A stretch of 64,000 bases of DNA from Synechococcales cyanobacterium CNB (GTDB lineage: Bacteria > Planctomycetota > Phycisphaerae > Phycisphaerales > UBA1924), in the NCBI GenBank assembly GCA_030263455.1, contig SZOZ01000001.1, positions 124,001 to 188,000 of the forward strand. Direction: 5' to 3'. Of this stretch, positions 42,796 to 52,500 are shown piece after piece. Every line of letters begins with the position of its first letter. Within the stretch, counting starts at the first letter, position 1. Below the pieces are notes generated by a model. That model was not told the origin of the DNA, did not search any database, and was given only the letters and a program-made list of their open reading frames with translations. The position numbers and the translations under genes are program-made.

Positions 42796-44265
42796 ATGGT
42801 GTTGAAACGTGCGATGATGACCGCGGCGACGGTTGCGGCAGCCGTGCTGACGCCGATAGCGATCGGGCAGCGAACGCCGGAGGTCGCTCCTCCTGCCGCG
42901 CTTGTTCAACCGCGCTTCGCGGTCGAATCGGTCGTCCCGCCGCCCGAGTTCCTGGGGTTCGATCGCAACGGCGTCGTCATCGTCCGTTTCACGCTGCCGA
43001 TCGATCCCGCGACGCTCGACGCGCTCACGCTGAATGTGGCTGGGCGTTGGAGCGGCCCGGTCGCGGGCGAGCACGTGCTGCTGGACAGCCGCACCGTGGC
43101 CTTCGTGCGCCCCCGGCCGTACTCGCCCGGTGAGCGTGTGACCGTTCAGGTCTCGCGTGGGCTGAAGGCGATCAACGGTGACTCGCTCGATCGAGGGTTC
43201 ACGTCGGGCTTCTGGGCACGCACCGGGCCGGGTTCGCTGAACTTCACGATGACGGGCGTGCTGATCCCTGGCGACGTCCCCTACGGCGCGCACGGCGGTG
43301 ATCTCGACGACGACGGCGACCTCGACCTCGCCGTGCCGAACGAGGCCACTTCGAACGTTTCCGTCTTCCTCAACAACGGCGACGGCACGTTCACCGCACC
43401 GGTTCACTACGGCGCGGGGCTTCACTGCAGCCCGAACGAGGGGCTGGACCTCAACGGCGACGGCATCGTGGACCTCGCCGTCGCCAACATCCTGGACCAC
43501 AACGTCTCGATCCTGATCGGTGTCGGCAACGGCACGTTCCTGCCGCAGGTGAAGTACGCCGTGGGACAGCAGCCTCGCGGGCTGGCGGCGTTCGACGCCG
43601 ACGGCGACGGCTTCCCGGACCTCGTGACCGCGAACCGCGTCTCCTCGACGCTCTCGTTCCTGCGCAATCGCGGCGATGGAACCTTCGACCCCGCCGTCAG
43701 TTTCGATGCGGGCGTGAACGGCGAGACCGGCGTCGTCGCAGCGGACATGAACGGCGACGGCGTCATGGACCTGATCGTGATCGGGTGGAGCAACTCGCGC
43801 ATCTCGACGATGCTCGGCAACGGCGCGGGCGGATTCACGCTCCACGGGTCGATCCCCACCAGTTCGCGCCCGTGGATGGTCGCGTGCGGCGACCTCAACG
43901 GCGACGGCATCCCAGACGCCGCCGTCGCGTGCTCGTCCGCCGGGCGTGCCGCCATCCACTTCGGCGACGGGCTGGGCGGGCTGGGGCCTGAGACGTGGTT
44001 CGATTCAGGCGAGTTTCCGATCGCCATCGATCTCGGCGACCTCGACGGCGACGGCAGCCTCGACATGGTCACGTCGAGTTACGGCTCCGGGGACTTCCAC
44101 GTCTACACCAATAACGGCAGCGGCGTCTTCACGATGCGCTTCACGCTCCCTGCGGTCATGGCCGGCTCGTGCGCCGTCCTCCACGATCGCGACGGCGACG
44201 GGGACACCGACATCACCGGGATCGACGAGAACGCGGACCGGATCATCCTCTACCGTCAGGACTGA
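42796..44265 (+). CDS. Secreted FG-GAP/VCBS repeat protein with Ig-like N-terminal domain
   Basis: A 489-residue exported protein. A signal peptide (MMTAATVAAAVLTPIAIGQ) is followed by a Big_5-like domain (VVIVRFTLPIDPATLDALTLNV, YSPGERVTVQVSRGLKAING) and then six or so FG-GAP blades with calcium-type loops such as DLDDDGDLDLAVPNE, DLNGDGIVDLAVAN, DADGDGFPDLVTAN, DMNGDGVMDLIVIG and DLDGDGSLDMVTSS. These form a propeller of the integrin alpha type. GGGAGG precedes the ATG. It follows the DNRLRE gene by 34 bases and is probably cotranscribed. Confidence 0.85.
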   Translation: MVLKRAMMTAATVAAAVLTPIAIGQRTPEVAPPAALVQPRFAVESVVPPPEFLGFDRNGVVIVRFTLPIDPATLDALTLNVAGRWSGPVAGEHVLLDSRTVAFVRPRPYSPGERVTVQVSRGLKAINGDSLDRGFTSGFWARTGPGSLNFTMTGVLIPGDVPYGAHGGDLDDDGDLDLAVPNEATSNVSVFLNNGDGTFTAPVHYGAGLHCSPNEGLDLNGDGIVDLAVANILDHNVSILIGVGNGTFLPQVKYAVGQQPRGLAAFDADGDGFPDLVTANRVSSTLSFLRNRGDGTFDPAVSFDAGVNGETGVVAADMNGDGVMDLIVIGWSNSRISTMLGNGAGGFTLHGSIPTSSRPWMVACGDLNGDGIPDAAVACSSAGRAAIHFGDGLGGLGPETWFDSGEFPIAIDLGDLDGDGSLDMVTSSYGSGDFHVYTNNGSGVFTMRFTLPAVMAGSCAVLHDRDGDGDTDITGIDENADRIILYRQD

Positions 44266-44276
44266 CGGACCCGACA

Positions 44277-44309
44277 AACGAAAACAGCCCGGGCGCGCGT
44301 GGCCCGGGC
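44277..44309 (-). terminator. Intrinsic terminator for the redoxin operon
   Basis: On the minus strand an 8-bp GC stem (GCCCGGGC on both arms, 7-base loop) is followed by TGTTTTCGTTTGT. It lies 33 bases after the stop of the leftward redoxin gene and just beyond the stop of the convergent FG-GAP gene. Confidence 0.75.
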
Positions 44310-44341
44310 CGGTGTGGTTGCGCTCGCATTGAGCGATCGGA

Positions 44342-45013
44342 TCAGTTGCGCCCGTACTTCACGGAGCAGCCGTAGGGCTTGGCGTAGGGCGTGGCAACGG
44401 TGCTGCCGGCGAGGACGGCTTCCAGCGCGTCCTTCACGTAGTTGGTCTGGCCGAGGCGGTTGGGGCTGGAGTCGCTGTCGATCGCGCCGGCGTACGCGAC
44501 GATGCCGTTCTTGTCGATGACGAACATGGTCGGCGTGTTCTTGGAGCCGTAGGCGCGGCCGGTCTCGCCGGTGTAGTCGTGGAGAATCGGGTACGCGATG
44601 CCCCACTCCTTGCGGAACTTCTCGTTCACCTCGGGGCCGGTTGTCGAGTTCCCCTCGTGGCCCGAGTTGATGGCGAGCCAGACGACGCCCTTGTCCTTGT
44701 AGGCTTTGGCAAGGTCCGCCATCGTCTTGTTGTGGGCGTGGTGCTTCACGACGTAGGGGCACTCGCCGTTGAACCACTCGAGCACGACGACGTTGCCCTT
44801 CTTCACGTACTCGCTCAGGACGTGCGTCTTGCCCTCGGTGTCCACCAGCTTGAAGTCCGGTGCCTTCTGGCCGACGAGTTTCTCCGTGTCGGCCATCTTG
44901 ACGGCGGCGGGTTTGACGGCGTCCTGGGCTGATGCGAGCGGCGCCGCGAGCGTCATCGCGCACGCAGCGACGAGAGCGGCGATCGCGCCGGACTTGCGGG
45001 AACGGGTCAGCAT
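44342..45013 (-). CDS. Exported redoxin (thioredoxin-like AhpC/TSA-type) protein
   Basis: A 223-residue exported thioredoxin-fold protein. A signal peptide (AIAALVAACAMTLAAPLASA) is followed by VGQKAPDFKLVDTEGKTHVLSEYVKKGNVVVLEWFNGECPYV, where Cys is preceded by Asn-Gly-Glu as in redoxins with a single active cysteine; no CxxC is present. PTMFVIDKNGIVAYAGAID is the cis-proline region. AAGGAGG precedes the ATG at 45013. It lies 58 bases after the DsbD-N-like gene, so both may act in one extracytoplasmic thiol pathway. Confidence 0.85.
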   Translation of the reverse strand: MLTRSRKSGAIAALVAACAMTLAAPLASAQDAVKPAAVKMADTEKLVGQKAPDFKLVDTEGKTHVLSEYVKKGNVVVLEWFNGECPYVVKHHAHNKTMADLAKAYKDKGVVWLAINSGHEGNSTTGPEVNEKFRKEWGIAYPILHDYTGETGRAYGSKNTPTMFVIDKNGIVAYAGAIDSDSSPNRLGQTNYVKDALEAVLAGSTVATPYAKPYGCSVKYGRN

Positions 45014-45071
45014 GAATGGCCTCCTTGTGCGTTGTCCGGGAGGGCCGGCGCGTCGGCGACGCGGGGACCGG

Positions 45072-45884
45072 TTACACACCCGGGCGAGCCGCGGACGGCG
45101 GCTCCGTGAACACTCGGTACACGGCCGACGGCCCCTCGCCGATCGGCCACACTTCCATGACGCCGTGGACGGGTTGATCGCCCTCCCGGAAACGCACGGC
45201 GAGCCGACCCCCTTCGGCCACGCCGTCGTCAATGATAGATACCGGCTCCAGCGAGTCGCGCCGCGGATAAAAGGCCACGCGGGAGGCGTTTGAGGCCGTC
45301 AGCACGAGCGTACGGTTATCCCATTGGAGCGAATCAGGGGGAATCTCTCGGGGGAGGCGTGCCCGCGCCTCCTCGAAGAGCCGCAGGTCCCGGGAGACTC
45401 GCCGAGGCTCGCCGGGTCGGCCGATCAGGACGCGGGCCTCGAGATAGGTCGACTCCGGCAGGCAGAGGTCGGCGCAGACCAGCCAGGAAAGCGAAATCCT
45501 GAATCGCTCGACCCGACCCGGGCGCGCGGATGCGGGTATTTCCAACGGCAGCAGGAGGGTGGCACGATCCTCGTAGACGTGGTCGAGGATGCTGGCGGAG
45601 GGAAAGTAGCGCTTCGGCGCGGGCCAGTGGATGTCGCCCAGTCGCCATCCCTCCGGAAGGTCCGCTTCGATCTCGACGGCCATGCCGGAGTCGTTGATGC
45701 CGTCCCAGTAAATGTGCCATCCTTCGTCGATCTCGAACGTGACGCCGATCCAGGCGACTTCGCCGGGAGACGCGGCGAGATGTTCGACCACGATCCGTGG
45801 CCTGGCGTGCAGGGCCTGCTCGGGCTGGGTGTGCGCGAGTGTCGCGCAACACGTCGCGACCATTATGGCGCCGAGCTGGAGCAT
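45072..45884 (-). CDS. DsbD N-terminal-domain-like periplasmic protein
   Basis: A 270-residue exported protein with an immunoglobulin-like fold as in the thiol-disulfide interchange domain of DsbD: VTFEIDEGWHIYWDGINDSGM, LPEGWRLGDIHWPAPKRY and SWLVCADLCLPESTYLEA. The CADLC pair corresponds to the redox cysteines of DsbD-alpha (CxxxxxC type). The membrane and thioredoxin domains of DsbD are missing, so it is a stand-alone module that needs another electron donor. GGGAG precedes the ATG. Confidence 0.78.
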   Translation of the reverse strand: MLQLGAIMVATCCATLAHTQPEQALHARPRIVVEHLAASPGEVAWIGVTFEIDEGWHIYWDGINDSGMAVEIEADLPEGWRLGDIHWPAPKRYFPSASILDHVYEDRATLLLPLEIPASARPGRVERFRISLSWLVCADLCLPESTYLEARVLIGRPGEPRRVSRDLRLFEEARARLPREIPPDSLQWDNRTLVLTASNASRVAFYPRRDSLEPVSIIDDGVAEGGRLAVRFREGDQPVHGVMEVWPIGEGPSAVYRVFTEPPSAARPGV

Positions 45885-45942
45885 CAGGTCTCTCCCGGGG
45901 GCTCACCCCGGTCGTCGGGCGGATCATGCCGTACAGCCCGAC

Positions 45943-45948
45943 TATTCT
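45943..45948 (+). promoter_or_regulatory. Probable -10 box (TATTCT), leaderless rhodanese-like gene
   Basis: TATTCT is followed by exactly six bases and the ATG at 45955. No ribosome-binding site is present. It sits in the 70-base divergent gap to the DsbD-like gene. Confidence 0.45.
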
Positions 45949-45954
45949 CCCCGC

Positions 45955-46413
45955 ATGAGGACTCGGAATCGACCGTCGGGGGCCTGGATTCTGGCGTTCG
46001 GGATCGGCACGGTGGCCGGAGCCTTCCTTTCCGGCTGCGGCACGACCACGAGCGACCGGCACCTGGAGCGAACGAGGATTTCGACGGACGAGGTTCGCCG
46101 TCTGACACAGGAAGCAGAGCGGCAGCCGAGAGCGATCGTGCTGCTGGACACCCGCTCCGAGCAGGAGTTCCGAGCGAGGCACATCGCGGGCGCGCGCCGG
46201 ATCGACCTGACAAAGCTCCCCGTGCGCGGCGGGCGAGACCCCGATCTGGAGTCGTTCCGCAACCTGGTGGTGTACGGGAACAACCGCGGTACCGCGACGA
46301 CGAAGGCTGTCGGCAAGCGGCTCATGGAACTCGAGTACAAGAACGTTCGCTGGTTCGCGGACGGGCTTGATGCGTGGGTCGCCGCGGGTTACCCGACGGC
46401 AACGAGTGACTGA
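45955..46413 (+). CDS. Rhodanese-like lipoprotein lacking the catalytic cysteine
   Basis: A 152-residue lipoprotein (GTVAGAFLSGCGTTT) with a rhodanese-fold domain: IVLLDTRSEQEFRARHIAGARRIDL is the strand and CH2A-type region, and the C-terminal NVRWFADGLDAWVAAGYP is the usual end. In active rhodaneses a cysteine heads the loop after the central strand; here that position reads VVYGNNRGTAT, with glycine instead. Sulfur transfer is therefore unlikely, and a binding or regulatory role is more probable. Confidence 0.78.
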   Translation: MRTRNRPSGAWILAFGIGTVAGAFLSGCGTTTSDRHLERTRISTDEVRRLTQEAERQPRAIVLLDTRSEQEFRARHIAGARRIDLTKLPVRGGRDPDLESFRNLVVYGNNRGTATTKAVGKRLMELEYKNVRWFADGLDAWVAAGYPTATSD

Positions 46414-46471
46414 ACCCCTCAGATCGGCGCTTTGTTTGCTCGCGAGCGTGATGGCGAGTGAGATTCGCTGC

Positions 46472-46515
46472 GGGTAAAGGAAAGCGGAGCGGGGCCAGAT
46501 GGCACACCGCTCCGC
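46472..46515 (-). terminator. Intrinsic terminator after the giant exported-protein gene
   Basis: On the minus strand a 9-bp stem (GCGGAGCGG and its complement, 14-base loop) is followed by TTTCCTTTACC. It starts 27 bases after the stop codon at 46542. The rightward rhodanese gene ends 60 bases beyond it. Confidence 0.65.
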
Positions 46516-46541
46516 GAGGGGGGCGTTGTTGGCTGGTTGAG

Positions 46542-49500
46542 TCAGCCGAGCGTGGGAACGGCGTTGGTGAGTCCGAAGGGCGCGCCTCCGGTGCCCCAGC
46601 CGCCGCGGAGGAAGAGGTCGTAGTGGCTGAAGCCCACGATAACGGGGATGGGCGCGGTCGCGGAGATCGAGAAGAAGTTGAGTCCGGGTCGGCCGAGCAC
46701 GGCGAAGGGATCGAAGTGGGCCGGACGGTTCGCGTTGGCCTGGAAGGCGGAGCCGAGCACCTCGTGGAGTCGGACCTCGGTGAAGGCGCGTGCGCCGACG
46801 GGAACGACGAGGGTGTCATCGGTGCCGTCGAGGAAGAGCAGGCGGACGGAGATGTTCGTGGAGACGGGCGTCGGATTGTAGAGGGTGAGGGTCTCGAAGT
46901 AGGACTCGCCGGCGAGGACGGTGTTGATGAAGGCGTCGCCGAAGAACCACCCGGTCGCGGCGAGGTTTGCGCCTCGGACGTCGTGGCCTTCACCGAATCG
47001 GCGTTCGGAGCCGAACGCGCTGACGGGGACGTTCGAGGTGAAGCGGACGCCGACCGGCTGGCCGGCCGCGAAACCGAGGTCGCCGCCTGCGAGGACGAGG
47101 GTGCCGCGCGCGGGGATCTCGACGGTCTTGACGACGTCCGGCAGAGCGACGCGGATGTAGCGCCCGCGGACGGTGACGGAGGCAGGGACGGGGTTGGAGT
47201 TGTACAGGACGAGTTCGGCGGTTGAGCCGTTGCCGTTGGTGAGTCCCGGGACGGCGCCGATCGTGGTTCCGCCGGTGGAGTCGCCGAGGGAGCCGAAACC
47301 GGCCATGCCGGGCGAGTCGTAGTGGCTGATGGCGGCGACGATGCCCCTGAAGGCGGCGGCGTTGGCCGGATCGGCGGCGGCGGCGGTAACACGCGCGCCG
47401 AAGACGCCGGTCGGGAGCGTGTTGATCTCGCTGATGTTCCACCCGCCGCGACGCAGCCCGCCGACGGTGGACGTGAACGAGATCTCGTTGCCGTTGGTGT
47501 CGTGCGCCGTGAAGGTGACGTTTACGTCGAAGTCGAACGGGTTGTAGAAGACGATGAAATCGAAGATGGAGCCGGGCACGCGCTCGACACGCGCGAAGGT
47601 CCAGATCGTGGAGATGCGTCCGGTGAAGGCATCGCCGATGGCGCTGTTGAAGTCGTAGCGGGCCATGGTCGCGGCGAGCGGCCCGCCGATGGACTCGACG
47701 ATGACGGAGTACGGTTCGGTGCGCGCGCCGACGGGCGAGCCGTTGGCCGCGTCGCTGATCGTCACGCCGCCGCGGCTCCCGGCGGCGATGGTCTCGTTCT
47801 GGACGATGACCTGATCGCGGTCTCCGGTTTCGTAGCGGAGGGTGATGGTGTAGGTGACGGGGAATGGATTCGGGTTGTTGAGCGAGACGAACTCGCGGAT
47901 CGTCGAGCCGGTGAAGCCCTCGGGGTAGTACAGCTTGAAGACGGCGGGCGGCGTGTCGAGTCGCAGGGTGTACGAGCCGACGCCGTTGCCGAGGCCGGTC
48001 ACGATGATCCAGAACTGCTGGCCCGCACCGGCAACGTCGTAGGCAAGATTCGCGGACGCACCGGGGATGCCGGTCGCGTCGAAGGCGTGGACGGCCTCGA
48101 AGTTCGGTGCGTTGAGGATGGTGACGCTGGCGTCGAGCAGGGAACCGGTGGGGGTGACGACCTGGACGTAGACGCGGCCGACGCCGAGCGTGGTGAAGGT
48201 GAAGAGGTCGCGTTCGCCGGGTCGGGAGATGACGCCGCTGATGGAGCCGTCGCCGTCCTCCGTGCTGAGGGTAATGACGGTGGGGTTGTCGAAGTCCACG
48301 TCTCCGTCGCCGCCGCCGGAGCCGTCGCCGGGCGGGCCGTCGACGTGGAGGCGGTACTCGCCGGTGCGGTTGTTGAGGTTGGCCTCGACGAGGACGTAGT
48401 AGCGCTGGTTGATGAAGGTGTTGGTGAGGACGATCGCGACGGCTTCGCCGGGTCCGGTGCCGATGACGGGGTTTACGGACACGTCATCCGTCACGAGGTT
48501 GAAGTCGGCGTCGAAGATCGACAGCTTCGCCGTCATGGCGATCTGGGTGGTGTCGAGCGGGGTGAGGGTGACCGTGACGACGCCGTTCGCGATCGTCAGG
48601 AAGGTGAAGAGGTCGGAATCGCCGAGCGGGAAGATCGTGGGGTTCGACGGGTGGCCCATCGTCGTCGTGCCGACCACGCCGTCGCCGGTCGCGGCGTCGA
48701 GCGGGATGGGGGTGGCGAGGAACCACTCACCCGCGTTCGGGTGGTCGTCGATCGGGGGGACGAGCATGTTGACGGTGTACGCGCCGGTGCGTTGCGAGCC
48801 GGACGCGATGGTGGAAGCCTCGATGAGGATGAAGTAGGTCTGTCCGCGGACCACCTGGCCCTGGATGGCGGCGGGGATGACGCCGTCCACGGGCGCGACC
48901 ACGTCGTTCCCGCTCGAGTCGAGCAGCGAGACCTTCGGCAGGAAGTTGCTGCCGGTGGGACGGCTGATGGTGATGCGAGCGAGGCCGCCGGCCGGCGCGG
49001 TGAAGCGGAAGAGGTCGGTATCGCCGATGACCTCGATGATGCCGCTGGACGCGCCTTCGCCCGTGCTGGAATCGACGGCGATGGGCGTGGCGAGCGAGAA
49101 CTGTCCCTCGTCGGCGTGATCGTCGGTGGGGGGGAAGCCTATGTCGAGCCGGTAGTTGCCGAAGTCGGTGTTGGCGTTGGAGCCGCGAACGACGAGGTAG
49201 TACCAGGGGTACTCAAGCCCGGTGGCGTCGCTGATCCGGTCGCCGTTGACCGCGAAGACGACGCGGGCGTTGGTGTCCGTGCCGCTGAGATCGTCGTTGC
49301 TGCCGATGCGGAGCAGGATCGTGTGTCCCGCGGGATCGACGGAGGTCTCGTAGACGTCGAGCCTGGGGTTGAAGCCCTGCGTCAGGCTGGTGACAGTGGC
49401 GGTGAACTGGGCGAAGTCCTTCGAGCGAACCTTGAAGACGTCCGAGTCGCCCGAGCCTTCGATGCGCCCGGTGGCGGAGCCTGAGCCGAGGAAGTCGAAG

Positions 49501-52500
49501 ACCTCGATCTCGGTCGCGTTCTGGACGTCGCGCCACATCGCATGGTCGTCAACGTATCGCAGTCCCGAGAGCGTGAGGTCGTAGACGCCGGACGTGCCCC
49601 CGCCCGCGCCGATCTCGATGAAGAAGCGTTCGCCCTTGGCGACGGGGAAGGTCAGCGTGAGTCGCCCGTCGCTCGCGGCGGTGCCGAACGCGAACGGGTT
49701 GAACGCCCCGCCCTCAAGGCGATAGACGACGACATCCGGGATGAGCGCGGAGCCTTGGGCGCGGTTGACCTGGAGAGTCGCGGTGCCGTTGATCGGGGCG
49801 ATGAAGTTCAGGAGGTCGGGCGTGGTCGCGCTGGCCGTGCTGGAGTTGGTCGCCACGCCCTGGTCGTCGATGGCGAGCGTGGGCGAGTTCTGGAGTGCGT
49901 TGTTGGTCGATGGGACCGTGTGAACGAGCAGGTTGTACGCGCCGGTGAGGTGCTGCCACTGGACGGGGAGGGTCGGGTCGTCGAGCCAGGCGGCGTAGTT
50001 GTCGCGCTGACCGCTCTCGACCTGGATGTAGTACACCTCGCCCTGGGTGACGGGGAAGACGATCCTCGCATCGCGGTCGTGGAAGGTGAAGGTGCCGAGC
50101 GAGCCGATGAAGGCTGCCTCGGTGACGCCGACCATGGCCGGGTTGCCGGCGTTGAAGGCGATCTCTTCGAGGTCGCGGTTGAAGATGCGCAGTGCGGAGT
50201 GGAAGTTGCTGTTGTAGGTCTTGCTCTTGCTGACCGTGCGGACGGTCGGCAGTTCGGCCTTCTCCTGGTCGGGCCGCTCGTCCCAGTCCACCTCGATCTC
50301 ATCGAAAGTGCGCGTGATGGCGGTGCTGTTGATGCGGACCTCGGCGAAGCCGTTGCGGGGGGCGGTGATGAAGTACAGGTCGGAGTCGTTCGGGTGCATG
50401 ATGACGCCGCCCGAGGACTCCTGAATGATGCCGATGCCGTTCTCGACGATCGTCGGGTCCTGGTAGTAGCCGGGGAAGCCTTCCGGGATGACCGCGCCGT
50501 TGATCGAGTAGGCGCGTTCGTAGTGCGCGGAGCGGTCGAACCATCCGCTCGGCCCGCCGACGGGGGCGGTGCCGTCCCCTGTCGCGGGGTTGAGAGCGAT
50601 TTCCGCAGCAGCCGTCCACTGCCCGGCGTTGGTGTACTCCTTGATGCGCGAGAACGGGGCGCCGTTGAAGTCGCCCTCGCCGATCGTCCACTGCTGCGGG
50701 TCAACGATGTTGGCCGGATCGGTAGGGTCGAAGGAGGCATCGACGATGACCTCAACGGAATAGCGGCCGGTGCCGGTGCCGGAAACCTCCAGGTAGTAGG
50801 TTTCGCCCGCCCAGGCCTCGATGCCGATGACAGGGCCGTTGAACGTCCAGTTGGGGTCGAACCACGGATCGACGGGGACGGCACGCCTGGGGTAGCGAGC
50901 GGGATCGATCATGCCCGCAGGCTCGCCGCCCATGGAGGGATTGAAGATGAAGTCGTTGAACGGACCGCCCGTCGGGTAGACGACGTCGCCGTTGGAATCG
51001 AAGACGCGGATCTGCGTGTTCAGGAAGTTGAAGGGCGGATGCAGCGGATCGACGATGTCGTCCGGGTACATCATCACCTGGATTTCAATGCGTGTGGAGG
51101 GGCGGTAGCCCTCCCACCAGATGCGGTCGTCCGTGCCGCCCTCGTCCTGCGGCCGGGTGTCGGTGCGGCCGGCGAAGTCGCCCAGCATGTCCACGGGCGG
51201 GACGAAGGCGAAGAGGTCGGTGTCCGGCTCGCTGTGGAGGCGCCCCGTGGCGTGGCCCGTGAAGACCTGCGCGTGGTCGGCGACCGGCGCGTAGGTCCAG
51301 CCGGGGATCATGGTGTTGAAGTCGGTCGGGCTGGTGGCCGCGCGCGGCGTCGTGTCGCCGATCCAGTTCCACACGATGGGCGTCGCGTTCGGGAAGTCGC
51401 CTGCGTTCGCGTGGTCGTCGACGTTGCCATTGTTCAGCGTGTGCGGCGACTCGATCTGGATCGCGTAGGTCGCGCCGCCGGAGACAAAGTTGTCGATGGT
51501 GACGAAGTAGGTCTGGCCGCCGATCAGGTCCACGTCGAGTTGGGGGCTGTCGCCGAAGAAGTCGGTGCTGATGGCGATGAGGTTCCCATTCGGACCGTAG
51601 AGGCGCATCGTCGGGTCCACGACGAAGGCCATGCCGACGCCGGTGGCGGAGATGATGGTTCGGCCGGTGCCGAGCGCGACGAAGGCGTGCGACTCGATCC
51701 CGCCGCCGTTGACGCCTGTGAAGCCGACGAAGCCGTATCGCCGGACAGGGTCGAGCGAGAGGCTGGCAGCGGAGGCGTCCGTGACCAGGGAGAAGTCGCC
51801 CGACCACGGCCGACCGGGCGCGAACTCGTCGCTGCGGACGCGCACAAAGTACGTGGAACTCGGGCTGCCCTTGAACGAGGTGTAGGCGTTGGTCAGGAAG
51901 GCGGTCTGGCTGTCGCCGGCGATGAACTGGCCGGTCGCGCTGTAGACGTCAAGCCGGGTGTCGAGCTGGGCCGCGTTCGCGGTGGCGACGGCGGTGACGA
52001 GGCTGTTGAAAGCCTCCGCGCTCCCCGTCTCCAGCCGGTAGATGCGGTCCTGCAGCTGGCGGTTCAGGTTGCCGTTGGTCGTGACCGGGTTCTCGGATGG
52101 TGAGGGGGTGATGAGCGTGCTCTGGGTGCTCACGCGCAGGGTGTAGTCGCCCGTCGCGTTCACGCCGGTCTGCTGGTCGCTCAGAACCCGGATGTAGTAC
52201 GTGGCGATGTTGGTCTGCGGGTCGAAGTGGCCGGTGGTCGGGACGAAGCCGACCCAGGCCTCGGTCGGGGTGCCGGCGGAGAGCGTGCCGCTGTTGGACG
52301 AGGAGAAGATGAGGGCCTGGTTGCGGTCGAAGATCTCAAGGCGCGTGTCCACGCGGGCGTTGAAGTCCGCCTGGCTCTGGCCCGCGCCCTTCAGGGCGTC
52401 GGCGAGGATGGTGATGAAATCGGAGGTGGTGACCTCGATGCGGTAGAGGTCGTCGTCGCCCTCGAAGTCGATGGCCTCATCGAAGGTTCCGTTGCCGCTG

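Noticed and set aside
46648-52103. Long open frames on the plus strand opposite the giant gene, including 720- and 853-codon frames
   Set aside because: They mirror the codon pattern of the real minus-strand gene in a high-GC genome, are rich in Val/Asp/Gly/Arg and show no domain, signal or ribosome-binding site.
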